Positions 1 to 7,775 of a DNA stretch of 64,000 bases are shown in pieces (the first letter of the stretch is position 1; each line of letters starts with the position of its first letter). The stretch comes from Sphingomonas citricola (GTDB taxonomy: Bacteria > Pseudomonadota > Alphaproteobacteria > Sphingomonadales > Sphingomonadaceae), in contig NZ_JAHXZM010000005.1 of assembly GCF_019429535.1 (NCBI RefSeq), positions 233,081 to 297,080 on the forward strand. The letters are read 5' to 3'. The notes under the pieces are model-generated. The model was not told the origin of the DNA and did not search any database. It saw nothing but the letters and a program-made list of their open reading frames with translations. Made by a program: the position numbers and the translations under genes.

Positions 1-233
1 GGCCGTCTGCCGCGAGCGCAGTCGTGACCATGCCAGAAGCAGCCGTGCACCAGCACCGCAACGCGGTACCTCGGCAGGATCACGTCGGGCCTGCCCGGCA
101 GTTCTTTCGCGTGTAAGCGGTAGCGGAAGCCACGAGCGTGGAGCGCGCGCCTGACCACCATCTCTGGACCGGTATTCCGATTCCTCACCCGTGACATGTT
201 TCGGGATCGAGTCTCTGGGCTCACCCGATCCAT
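1..233 (-). CDS. vsr: Vsr very-short-patch repair endonuclease, 5' part
   Basis: Nicking endonuclease family that acts at T:G mismatches arising at methylated cytosines, usually encoded beside a C5 cytosine methyltransferase. About 77 residues are visible before the window edge. They contain the family pattern SPETRSRNMSRV near the start, E24, GRPD with D50 as the probable catalytic Asp, and the HGCFWHGHDC metal and aromatic block at residues 63-72. The chosen ATG is the first start after an in-frame TGA that lies directly upstream. The 3' end, and any methyltransferase, would lie to the left of the window. The gene shares the strand with the receiver/ATPase pair, which suggests one defence or modification locus. 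Identification is firm; activity cannot be judged from the fragment. Confidence 0.9.
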   Translation of the reverse strand, partial: MDRVSPETRSRNMSRVRNRNTGPEMVVRRALHARGFRYRLHAKELPGRPDVILPRYRVAVLVHGCFWHGHDCARGRR

Positions 234-416
234 TCAGCTTCGGCGTCCAAAGCGGCCTAGGCAATGATCATTGCCGATCACGACGAGAAGGCGGCACGCA
301 GGGTCGCAGCGTCGTACGCCACTGGGGGCTCCTCATCGGCGACCACGCCATCAGCCGCAATCATGGTGGCGATCAGATTAGCGATCGCCTCATCCGGACT
401 TCCCTCCACGACCGGG

Positions 417-2306
417 TCAGGCCGCGAGGCCGGACTTGCCGCTCCCCTCATTCTCTCCCGCCAACTCGCCGAACTTCGCATAATCCACCCCGATGCGGGA
501 CTGGTGATTGCCCAGGAGATGTAGGAACCTGGCCGCGTACTGGGGCCTAAGCTGGCTCACGGCGAAGGCCTTGCGCTCCCCGATGTCGAGCGCATCCCCC
601 ACTTTCCTCAGCTCCTTGAAGAGGAAGCCGTGCCTCTGCCACCCCAAATCGCCCGAGAAGCCGGTCGGCTCCAGCATCCACGTCAGCGGCCGAGGCTGCC
701 GCATCTGCGTATGGACTGCGCGCAGGAAGTGTTGCTTACCGTCCACGCTGACGAAGACCTGCGTCCCGCGCTCTGCCTCAGGCAAGGCCTGCTTCGCCTT
801 GCTCTTCTCCAGCTTGAGCAGGTGCACCGGGCGGAACGGGAACATGTCCGCGTGCCAACTGAATGCGTCCGAGGACTTGCGCGGCACCATGTCGCAGGCC
901 GGCGTCACGCAAATCCACCACTCGTCGGTATCAGCCGAACAGAGCACCGTTCCGGTGGTCAGGTGACCGCCCCGAAAACGGTCCGACGACAGGTACTCGT
1001 TTAAGGCGTGCAGAACCTCGAACTCCATGTTCGCCTTGTCCCGCCAGGCTACACCCGCCTCCTTCGCCGCGGCCGCCACCACCTCCACCTCCGGCTTGCC
1101 GGTCAAGTCACCCATCGCCTCCACGGAGAGGCGGGCCGCAACCTTACCAAACCGCATCAACTCGGATTCCGGGTCGGCCAGTTGAACCTGGATGGACTGT
1201 TCGATGGACTCGGCCAGCCGGGCGTTCAGGGAAGCCACTAGGCCGTCAACGGCCATGTCTTCGCCACCGGCACCGTGCTCGCGCAGCATGTGGAACATCC
1301 AGCCTGCCTTAAGCAGGCTGGATGGCATTAGCGAGCTGTCGAAGGCATAAGACCGGTGTTCAAGCTCGTTCTGCAGCTCGGAGACGAGTAGCTGAAGGAC
1401 GCTCGGCTTCCACGTCTTCAACGCCGCGTCGAGGCAGTCGAAGATGCCCGGCTCCTCATGCTGCGTCGGCCGCCCGTCCTCGCTCTGCTCGGGCTTCTTC
1501 ATCAGGCAGACGAAAACGCTTCCCGCGTTCAGATAGGGTGGAGCCCCAGCCGGAGCGCCCTCGAGAGGGTGAGGTTCGGCCGCGTCCGCCTCGGCGCCAT
1601 GACGTTGGATCGCGGCGCGGTGGATCAATGCCTCGAGGACGGCCTTCGTCTGGGCACCCGGCACCCTGTGCAGCTCTCGGAGGTCCTTGAGCAGTTGCTG
1701 GTACTGAGAGCAGATGTGCCTCATCCCGTGCAGGACGTAATCGCGCAGGACTTCATCGGGAACGAGTTCCAAGGTCCCTTCCGGGTCAATGTCGCCGACC
1801 AGCTCGTCCGCATCCCTGCCCTGGCCGAGGTCAAGGCCGTCGAGGAAATGCTCCTTTTCGCGCCAACCTCTATGCAGCCTGACGGCGGCTCGGGTCCAGA
1901 CCTTCAAAAGGTTGTCCCGCGTGTAGATGATCACAAGATTGAAGTGCGGGCTATGCGACAGGCCCGAGAGCACGCGGACCGCGTCCTCGCTGTCCTGGGG
2001 CTCGGCCCGCCTCAGGTTCCAGTCGAGCACAACGAGGTCGCTCTTGCGGATCTTCTCGATGAACTCGCCATCCACGTGGCCGACCGTGTTCTCGACGTCG
2101 CACACGATTCGGTGCCTGTGCATCAACTCGTAAAGGCGCCGCGCCTCGTCGACGTCGGGGAAATCGGCACGAACGGCGGCCGCGTCGTTCGCCGCCAGCA
2201 GGTCGTTGTAGCTTGGGAAGCTGTCGTCGATGAGGATCGCGGACTGGACGGCCCGCTTCCGCAGCGTCTCGACGACTGCCTCGTCATAGGTCGCCGGCTC
2301 AGCCAT
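417..2306 (-). CDS. Receiver-domain protein, partner of the dual-GHKL ATPase
   Basis: The 629-residue protein begins with a receiver-like fold. It has an acidic pair D27/D28 in ILIDDS, a probable phospho-acceptor D95 in VVLDWNL, and a conserved-position T129 in VIIYTRD. The remaining roughly 450 residues match no domain I can name; the C-terminal third is rich in conserved-looking aromatic and Arg positions (for example QLRPQYAARF). The start codon overlaps the end of the upstream ATPase gene by 8 bases, so the two are translationally coupled. The pairing with a protein that has a histidine-kinase-like C-terminus suggests phosphotransfer to D95. The output is not a recognisable DNA-binding domain, so this is probably not an ordinary transcription regulator. 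Role in defence is inference from the vsr neighbour. Confidence 0.75.
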   Translation of the reverse strand: MAEPATYDEAVVETLRKRAVQSAILIDDSFPSYNDLLAANDAAAVRADFPDVDEARRLYELMHRHRIVCDVENTVGHVDGEFIEKIRKSDLVVLDWNLRRAEPQDSEDAVRVLSGLSHSPHFNLVIIYTRDNLLKVWTRAAVRLHRGWREKEHFLDGLDLGQGRDADELVGDIDPEGTLELVPDEVLRDYVLHGMRHICSQYQQLLKDLRELHRVPGAQTKAVLEALIHRAAIQRHGAEADAAEPHPLEGAPAGAPPYLNAGSVFVCLMKKPEQSEDGRPTQHEEPGIFDCLDAALKTWKPSVLQLLVSELQNELEHRSYAFDSSLMPSSLLKAGWMFHMLREHGAGGEDMAVDGLVASLNARLAESIEQSIQVQLADPESELMRFGKVAARLSVEAMGDLTGKPEVEVVAAAAKEAGVAWRDKANMEFEVLHALNEYLSSDRFRGGHLTTGTVLCSADTDEWWICVTPACDMVPRKSSDAFSWHADMFPFRPVHLLKLEKSKAKQALPEAERGTQVFVSVDGKQHFLRAVHTQMRQPRPLTWMLEPTGFSGDLGWQRHGFLFKELRKVGDALDIGERKAFAVSQLRPQYAARFLHLLGNHQSRIGVDYAKFGELAGENEGSGKSGLAA

Positions 2307-5235
2307 GGGTCATGCCTCGAAACTCGATGATGAAGTTTGCGCCCGGCAGGACCTTGGGATCCTCCGGACCCGCGTAGCGGATATCGTGGTGCGAGACCGC
2401 CAAGTTCAACTTGCAGAGATGCAGGCCGACGCCCCTGCCGTTGGTCCGGCGCGTGAAAAACAGGTCGAACAGATTGGGAATGTCGTCCGGGTCAACGCCG
2501 GGCCCCGAATCTGCCACGACGACCAGTTCGCCGACCAGGTCCAGCGTTATCCTGCGGTCATCGACGAACCGCACCCAGTATAGGGCGTTGTTCACCAGGT
2601 TGATGAACACTGGCAGCAGACGGGACCTGAGATCGATGACCCGGATGGACCGGAACGCGGGCGTAGCGGTAAACTCAACCCGCTCGTCCTTAAGCCGGCG
2701 GCGGAAGAAGTCCTGGACGAAGTCGGCTATTGATTCCCCGGTGATCGTCTCCCGTGACCTGTAGCCCGCCAGGCGGAGCGGCGCCAGGAAGCGCAGCCGA
2801 TCTGTGATCGCGCTGTGAGCTTCGAAGGCGAGCCGATAAGCATCGCTTTTCTGAACGTCGGCGGGAAGCCGGTGCAGGTTGCGCCGGACCTCGGCGTCCA
2901 TCGTGTCCAGCTCGTGACCGATGATCTCGATCGCGATGCCCATCTGCGCTAGCACGTTGAAATCGTTCACGCGGCGATCGAGCTGTGCCCGCTCGTCCTC
3001 CGTGACGGCCAGCGCGCCCTCCAGGTCGATGTCGTTGCGCAGCTGCTCGAGCGCCCGTAGGAACGGCTCGTAGCGGCCGACGAAGTCCTCCTCGAGCTGG
3101 GCCGCCGTCGCGTCCAGCCCGTTTAGCACCGTGCCGAGCCGGATTCCGCGCTCGAGGTCCTGCAGCTGCGGGCTTGCCAGCAGATAGTACTGCTTAAAGT
3201 CGGACTCGGCCTGCGCCCGCCACTTCTCCCGCAGTTCGGAGATCTGGGCGTCGATGATTTTGCGGAACCGGTCGACCCTTGCGCTCAGCCTCGACTGATT
3301 GCTTTGAAGCCGCCGCGTCGCGACGGCATCCGGAGGCTCCACCCTCATCACCTCGATTGCAGCGGACATTTCGTTACCGGCAGCATCGATGGCCGCCCCG
3401 AGCGCCCGGTAGTCGTCGCGATACCGCCTGTACGCTACCTCCTGGTCGCCCAGCTTGGAAGGTACCTGCGGGACGCGGAGTCGATCTCGCTCGTCGCGCA
3501 GAGCGTCGAGTTCCTCGGATACGAGCGCGACCTCTCCCGGATCCTGCTCGGCTAGTGCCTCCGCAAGGCGCTGCCTCAGCGCGCCCGCCGCCTCCACTGC
3601 CTGGCGGACGGGCTCGGCATTCGACTTCAGGAATTTGCGAAAGGTCGAGGCCCGCGCCCGTGTGGCCTTCTGCGCCGCCTCCGCAGCAGACTTGTTGCGG
3701 GCCTTAATATCCTCCAGTTCCCCCTTCCGGATATCGGAGTCGGTGCCGAAGTACCGCTTTCCAACCGAGACCAGGAGGTCCTCCACGAGGATCCTGAGCT
3801 CGCGAAACGCCCGGTTGTCGACCAGTCCCTCGCGTCCCGCCTTGTCACGCAGATTGGGATTTTGCTCGCGGGTGAACGCCGTCCGGCCAAAGCTCCTTCG
3901 ATGGGCCCAGAAGTATCGTCCCGCGTGGCGGGACCTGCGCTCCTCAATGGCATAAAGGTCGGATTCCGGATTGCCGTAAGGCATGATCCGAAGATTATCG
4001 CGATAGACGTAGACGCCCCCGTACTGATCCGTCTTCGCCGACAGGGCGGCATGGACAGCCTTCGGGTGCGTACTCGCATCCGCATCCTGCTCGAAGGTTC
4101 CGATGCAGAACTTCACCGGCCCTAGGCGTTCGCGAGAGCCGCGAGGCGGCGGCCGGGTCGGAACATGGGTGATCTCCCCGCGATCCTTGCCGAGCACGCG
4201 TAGCTTCCCACGAAAGACGCCGAGCTCGTCGAAGCCGCCGTCGATCGAGTGCTCAAGCGTTCGGAACTCGTCGATCCCGAACACATCCGCAGCCTTCACA
4301 ATGGCGCGACGTTGTTCACCTTGGTGCAGGACTACCTCGTAGTCGAACGGTTCGCGGTCCTCCTCGAAGGGGTCGGTGAAGCCGGTCAGCGTCTTAACCA
4401 GATCCAGCCTGACCACTTCGACCTCGGCGTCGTCATCCGCCGCCGAAGTGTCGACTTGGACGGACAGCTCACGATGCACATCTAAGAGGAGGATGGCGGT
4501 TCCGGTCTCTCGCGTGCCCGCGAAGGCCGGCCAATCACGCAGGTGCCGCTCCTCGAGCTGCACGCGTGCTCCGGCTCGGATTCGCTCGGACGTGGTCTCC
4601 GAGAGGCCTAACGCGCGCTCGTATTCGTCAAACCGCGACCACGCCGCCGTCAGCCGGTCATGCCTCGGATCGTCCTCGTCCGGTCTGACGTTTGCTATGA
4701 GGGTCGCACGCATCGAGTCCAGAAGGCCGAGGATTTCACACGTCGAGGTGAAGCTCTCGACCGCCACTGCGATGTCCTCGAGAGCCAAATACGGGTTCTC
4801 GAACAACCGCCAGTCGACCATCACTGCGGCGAAATCGCTGTCCGCCCTCTTTGAGAGGATCAGGGTGACGGGCGCCAGGAACGCCGCCGAGAGACGCCCG
4901 ATGCCTTTCTCGCCCTGACGGGGCCGCGGCGCCCGCCCCTTGGGAACATCGGCCTGGTCATCCCTGACCCTGATCTTCGAATCGGTGCCGACCACGAGCC
5001 AGCGCTCTAGGAAGTCGGCCCGCGACATGCCGAGGCCGTCGTCATAGATCGCGCCTACGGCGGGGCTGCCGTCAAACACGTGCAGGGACACGCTGTCGGC
5101 GTAGGCATCGTAGGCGTTCTTCCAGAGCTCGCTGACCGCGGTAGGGCAGTCGGCTATCTGACCGCGCCCAAGGTGGTCGATGGTGCGGGCGCGAGTCTGG
5201 AACGTGGTGCGCTGCACCGTCATGCGGACCACCAT
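2299..5235 (-). CDS. Protein with two GHKL ATPase modules (MORC/Hsp90-like plus histidine-kinase-like)
   Basis: 978 residues. The N-terminal module resembles MutL/Hsp90/MORC ATPases: N-box ELWKNAYDA (E36, N40), DDGLGM at 65-70 and GIGR at 111-114. The centre (about 500-740) is long, charged and helical, probably coiled coil. The C-terminus looks like a histidine kinase: an H-box-like GHELD with H774, an N-box FINLVNNA near 877-884, DSGPG at 909-913 and GRGVGL at 933-938. Having both modules in one chain is unusual. The 3' end overlaps the receiver gene by 8 bases. GHKL ATPases next to Vsr genes are known in restriction-modification-linked loci, so a DNA-sensing or DNA-processing defence role is plausible but not shown. 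ATG codons at residues 1 and 5 are both possible starts. Confidence 0.8.
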   Translation of the reverse strand: MVVRMTVQRTTFQTRARTIDHLGRGQIADCPTAVSELWKNAYDAYADSVSLHVFDGSPAVGAIYDDGLGMSRADFLERWLVVGTDSKIRVRDDQADVPKGRAPRPRQGEKGIGRLSAAFLAPVTLILSKRADSDFAAVMVDWRLFENPYLALEDIAVAVESFTSTCEILGLLDSMRATLIANVRPDEDDPRHDRLTAAWSRFDEYERALGLSETTSERIRAGARVQLEERHLRDWPAFAGTRETGTAILLLDVHRELSVQVDTSAADDDAEVEVVRLDLVKTLTGFTDPFEEDREPFDYEVVLHQGEQRRAIVKAADVFGIDEFRTLEHSIDGGFDELGVFRGKLRVLGKDRGEITHVPTRPPPRGSRERLGPVKFCIGTFEQDADASTHPKAVHAALSAKTDQYGGVYVYRDNLRIMPYGNPESDLYAIEERRSRHAGRYFWAHRRSFGRTAFTREQNPNLRDKAGREGLVDNRAFRELRILVEDLLVSVGKRYFGTDSDIRKGELEDIKARNKSAAEAAQKATRARASTFRKFLKSNAEPVRQAVEAAGALRQRLAEALAEQDPGEVALVSEELDALRDERDRLRVPQVPSKLGDQEVAYRRYRDDYRALGAAIDAAGNEMSAAIEVMRVEPPDAVATRRLQSNQSRLSARVDRFRKIIDAQISELREKWRAQAESDFKQYYLLASPQLQDLERGIRLGTVLNGLDATAAQLEEDFVGRYEPFLRALEQLRNDIDLEGALAVTEDERAQLDRRVNDFNVLAQMGIAIEIIGHELDTMDAEVRRNLHRLPADVQKSDAYRLAFEAHSAITDRLRFLAPLRLAGYRSRETITGESIADFVQDFFRRRLKDERVEFTATPAFRSIRVIDLRSRLLPVFINLVNNALYWVRFVDDRRITLDLVGELVVVADSGPGVDPDDIPNLFDLFFTRRTNGRGVGLHLCKLNLAVSHHDIRYAGPEDPKVLPGANFIIEFRGMTHG

Positions 5236-5741
5236 CGCACGTACGCGCCCCTGCCTCTCGGGCCGCTCGGCAACCTCTTCAAACCTTCTCCCCCCGCCCG
5301 CTGCGACCCCGAACCAGTACGGGTTTCCCTCTCTCGGGCTAACGAACCATAAACGCCGCGGCTGCGCCAGTCAGCAGACGTCGCAATTGGATTTGGGATT
5401 CAATCTATTTCGGCTGCAATTTCCTCCCAAATTTGGGGCAAGCCGAACAGGACGACCGGCGCCATGCAGTTCATCGTGGGTCTTCCAACGAGGTATGCCA
5501 GCTACGAGGGCGGAACGCGTACCCTCGCCACCTCCCGTTAATGGCTAGAACTGCACCCCGGATATTTCTCCAAGTGAACGAAGGGCTGCTCACCGCGGTC
5601 GGTACCCGAAAGCGGACCGGCCGAAATCCACCACAGAAGCTCAGATGAAAGGTCTGCGATATTGGCGGCCACGTTCAAGATGGGTCCGCAAGGGTCACCT
5701 ACGACGCGCTTTACAAACGAGCAGTCTCAGCCATCTTATAT
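5236..5741. other. Intergenic stretch with no recognised gene
   Basis: About 500 bases between the ATPase gene and the XRE regulator. Short open frames exist, but none has a convincing ribosome binding site or family resemblance. It should contain the promoter of the minus-strand vsr/receiver/ATPase group and may be the boundary between that locus and the integrative element to the right. Confidence 0.5.
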
Positions 5742-5764
5742 GTAGGTAAGCAATACTTACCTAC
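5742..5764. repeat. Perfect inverted repeat at the 3' end of the XRE gene
   Basis: Two 9-base arms, GTAGGTAAG and CTTACCTAC, surround the 5-base loop CAATA. The right arm contains the stop codon of the XRE gene. There is no clear U-tract on either side, so it could be an operator, a weak terminator or a boundary sequence of the element. Confidence 0.6.
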
Positions 5765-5993
5765 TTAGGAGCTCGTGTGGCTGAACCTTGAGCGCGTCGG
5801 CAAGCCTACCAAGCGCTCGCACGGACGGGTTTCTCGTACCACGTTCAAGGTCGCTGAGATAGCTGCGCTTCATTCCAGCCTCGAGCGACAGCTCCTCCTG
5901 CGACATGCCCGCTAGCTTCCGATAGCGGCGCACGTTCGCGCCAAGCAGCTGCACCACGTCCATGTCTCGACTTGGCCGCAGACGCATGCCCAC
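5757..5993 (-). CDS. XRE-family helix-turn-helix regulator
   Basis: A 78-residue Cro/CI-type DNA-binding protein that is essentially one HTH domain: NVRRYRKLAGMSQEELSLEA leads into KRSYLSDLERGTRNPS, then a hydrophobic third helix. There is no extra effector domain. Such small XRE proteins commonly act as restriction-modification controllers or as repressors of integrative elements; here it stands between a vsr-linked locus and a mobile element, so either is possible. An internal ATG at 5963 (MDVVQLLG) is an equally good start and would remove ten residues; neither start has a strong ribosome binding site. Confidence 0.8.
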   Translation of the reverse strand: MGMRLRPSRDMDVVQLLGANVRRYRKLAGMSQEELSLEAGMKRSYLSDLERGTRNPSVRALGRLADALKVQPHELLSR

Positions 5994-6092
5994 GTCTGTC
6001 CACTAGACGTGTCATTTTCGCTTGCGGCCGCAATCCAAAGCGGGAACGATCCCGCTCAACCGCCCGACATCGGGCTCAACAGGAGAATAGAT

Positions 6093-6452
6093 ATGATGCT
6101 ACGATCACGGGCGGGGTGCATCCTCGCCACTTTGCTGACGCTCGCCGGCTGCGGACGCGATCGCTCAGGCGCCGAAGCAGCCGTCAAAGAAGCCCTGAAG
6201 GCCCCTGAGTCAGCGCGCTTTGGCGAGTTCTACTTCAACAGCAAGACCGGCAAAGCTTGCCTTGAGACCAACGCGAAGAACTCGATGGGTGGGTACACCG
6301 GCGACAAGCAGGTCCAGCTCGTCAAGAACGGCAGCGGCTGGGAGTACATCGGCGAAACTGAGGAGACAGCGGACGAGTGTCGAAAGACACACGCCGATGA
6401 GACGCGCGATCCGCAACAGGTGCTCGACGACCGCCTGAAGAACCTGGAGTAG
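6093..6452 (+). CDS. Small predicted lipoprotein
   Basis: The start is placed at the ATG preceded by AGGAGA, because the upstream extension has no ribosome binding site and no signal sequence. The protein has a typical lipoprotein signal, ending in LTLAGC, so Cys would be lipidated after signal peptidase II cleavage. The mature part, about 100 residues, contains the segment VKEALKAPESARFGE, which resembles secreted proteins of unknown function in Proteobacteria, followed by an acidic tail. The next gene starts 4 bases after the stop, so the two are probably co-transcribed. Envelope location is inferred from the signal only; no function can be given. Confidence 0.7.
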   Translation: MMLRSRAGCILATLLTLAGCGRDRSGAEAAVKEALKAPESARFGEFYFNSKTGKACLETNAKNSMGGYTGDKQVQLVKNGSGWEYIGETEETADECRKTHADETRDPQQVLDDRLKNLE

Positions 6453-6456
6453 CCGG

Positions 6457-6720
6457 GTGGTACAGATCATCCTCGCGCTGCTCGCGATCGCCGCCGCCAT
6501 CTACGCGGTGAAGGTCGCGGTCCTGCTCATCATCCTGGTCGGGCTGATCTTCCGCACCAGAACGACGGTCAGCATCCTGGTGATGCTGGGCGCGTGGGCG
6601 CTGCTCGGCCGCTACCCGGTCGCCGGCATCGCCCTGATCGCGCTGGTCGCCTTCGTGACGATCAAGCGCGCGCTCGCCAGCAAGGACGGCGACAATCTAC
6701 CGGACAAGCCGTCCGACTGA
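6457..6720 (+). CDS. Small membrane protein, function unknown
   Basis: 87 residues starting at GTG. Three hydrophobic stretches (about residues 3-33, 38-50 and 54-68) suggest two or three membrane segments, followed by a short charged tail ending in PDKPSD. It lies 4 bases after the lipoprotein gene. A terminator follows at 6753. No family is recognised. Confidence 0.6.
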   Translation: MVQIILALLAIAAAIYAVKVAVLLIILVGLIFRTRTTVSILVMLGAWALLGRYPVAGIALIALVAFVTIKRALASKDGDNLPDKPSD

Positions 6721-6752
6721 CCACCATCCTCTGATCGACCCATCAACCCACC

Positions 6753-6786
6753 AAAGCCCTCGGCCTCACCGCCGGGGGCTTTTCTC
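6753..6786 (+). terminator. Hairpin with U-rich tail in front of the first tandem paralogue
   Basis: AAAGCCCTCGGC pairs with GCCGGGGGCTTT around a short loop, followed by TTCTCGTTT. It has the form of a rho-independent terminator, but it ends only about 20 bases before the ATG at 6806. It may therefore lie in that gene's leader and act as an attenuator. Confidence 0.65.
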
Positions 6787-6805
6787 GTTTCAGGAGACAA
6801 GACCC

Positions 6806-7219
6806 ATGCTCACCATCGACACCGACGCCCGGCTCGCCCGCGCGCTCGACCAGCCACTCGGCGCCGCCGTCCACCGCCTGCTGGCGCTCAGGCGCCATCA
6901 GCTCGGCAGCATCGAGGGCACCGCCGCCTTCCACCTCGTGGAGGCAGGCGACACGCTCGCCGACGCGGAAGCGGCTCTAGGCTTTCCCATCGCCACCGAC
7001 ATGGTCGAGGGCACCAGCTACCCCGACCCGGACTTCGTGCCCTCCTGGGAGAGCGCGGAACGGCACTCGGGCGGAGTGTACGAGATCGTCTACGTCCTCA
7101 CCGACGACGGCCACGCGCACGTGCTGCTCGTGCCCGATCGCGAGGACACCGATCCCGTGCTGAGGTCGCTCCTTCGCGACCACGTCGACCAAGCCGAGGG
7201 TGCTCTTCCAGCCCCTTAG
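6806..7219 (+). CDS. Hypothetical protein, first of two tandem paralogues
   Basis: 137 residues, soluble, acidic, not recognised. It shares with the next gene the pattern VEAGDT-AD--AALGF (residues 45-60), a following proline and aspartate turn, and a Trp in the second half. The ribosome binding site AGGAG is followed by ACAAGACCC before the ATG, and the same leader occurs in front of the second copy. No membrane segment, signal or catalytic motif is visible. The location inside the integrative element suggests accessory cargo. Confidence 0.65.
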   Translation: MLTIDTDARLARALDQPLGAAVHRLLALRRHQLGSIEGTAAFHLVEAGDTLADAEAALGFPIATDMVEGTSYPDPDFVPSWESAERHSGGVYEIVYVLTDDGHAHVLLVPDREDTDPVLRSLLRDHVDQAEGALPAP

Positions 7220-7290
7220 CTGTCCCCGCCGCCACGCTCTCGAAGCGGAAACGGCGGAAAACCTCACCGTCTCAAGCACCCCGCACCCGC

Positions 7291-7324
7291 AGCGCCCCGG
7301 CAGACCCGCCACGGGCGCTTTTCT
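7291..7324 (+). terminator. Hairpin with U-rich tail in front of the second tandem paralogue
   Basis: AGCGCCC pairs with GGGCGCT over a 15-base loop and is followed by TTTTCTC. It has the same position relative to the next start codon as the hairpin at 6753 has to its gene, so the hairpin and leader appear to have been duplicated together with the coding sequence. Confidence 0.6.
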
Positions 7325-7345
7325 CATGCCAGAAGGACAAGACCC

Positions 7346-7726
7346 ATGCTCCACCTGACCGACCGTGCCGCGATCACCGCCGCGCTCGCCTCCGACATCG
7401 ACCCTGCCTTGCGCGACCTGCTGGCCACGCGCGCCGCCGCCCTCGTCACCGACGACTACGACCTGACCGATTGCACCGAGTTCCTCATCGTCGAGGAAGG
7501 CGACACCGAGGCCGACATCGTCGCGGCCGTCGGCTTTTCGCCGCTGGTCGACCCGATCGATGGCTACCGCATCGACGAGCGCGGCTTCCAGCCCGGATGG
7601 GACTGGCTAGCCGATCAAGGCGAGTGGCTAGAGCTGAGCTTCAGCTTCGGTTCTGACGCCGCGGTTGTCACGATGATTGCAAGAACAAGTGCCCTCGGCA
7701 ACGCTATAAAGGATTTAATGGTATAA
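7346..7726 (+). CDS. Hypothetical protein, second of two tandem paralogues
   Basis: 126 residues, related to the preceding gene through VEEGDTEADIVAAVGF at residues 49-64 and a Trp-containing segment after it. The leader GGACAAGACCC before the ATG matches that of the first copy. The last 20 or so codons are more AT-rich than the rest and run into an AT-rich region, so the C-terminus may have been changed by a recombination junction. No function assigned. Confidence 0.6.
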   Translation: MLHLTDRAAITAALASDIDPALRDLLATRAAALVTDDYDLTDCTEFLIVEEGDTEADIVAAVGFSPLVDPIDGYRIDERGFQPGWDWLADQGEWLELSFSFGSDAAVVTMIARTSALGNAIKDLMV

Positions 7727-7775
7727 ATTAGACCAAACACGCCATGTGACACACTCCGCAACTTTAGACTTGAAT

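Noticed and set aside
508..2330. Long open frames on the plus strand opposite the receiver gene
   Set aside because: They mirror the codon structure of the minus-strand gene, lack ribosome binding sites and give low-complexity or unrelated products. The same holds for similar opposite-strand frames over most GC-rich genes here.
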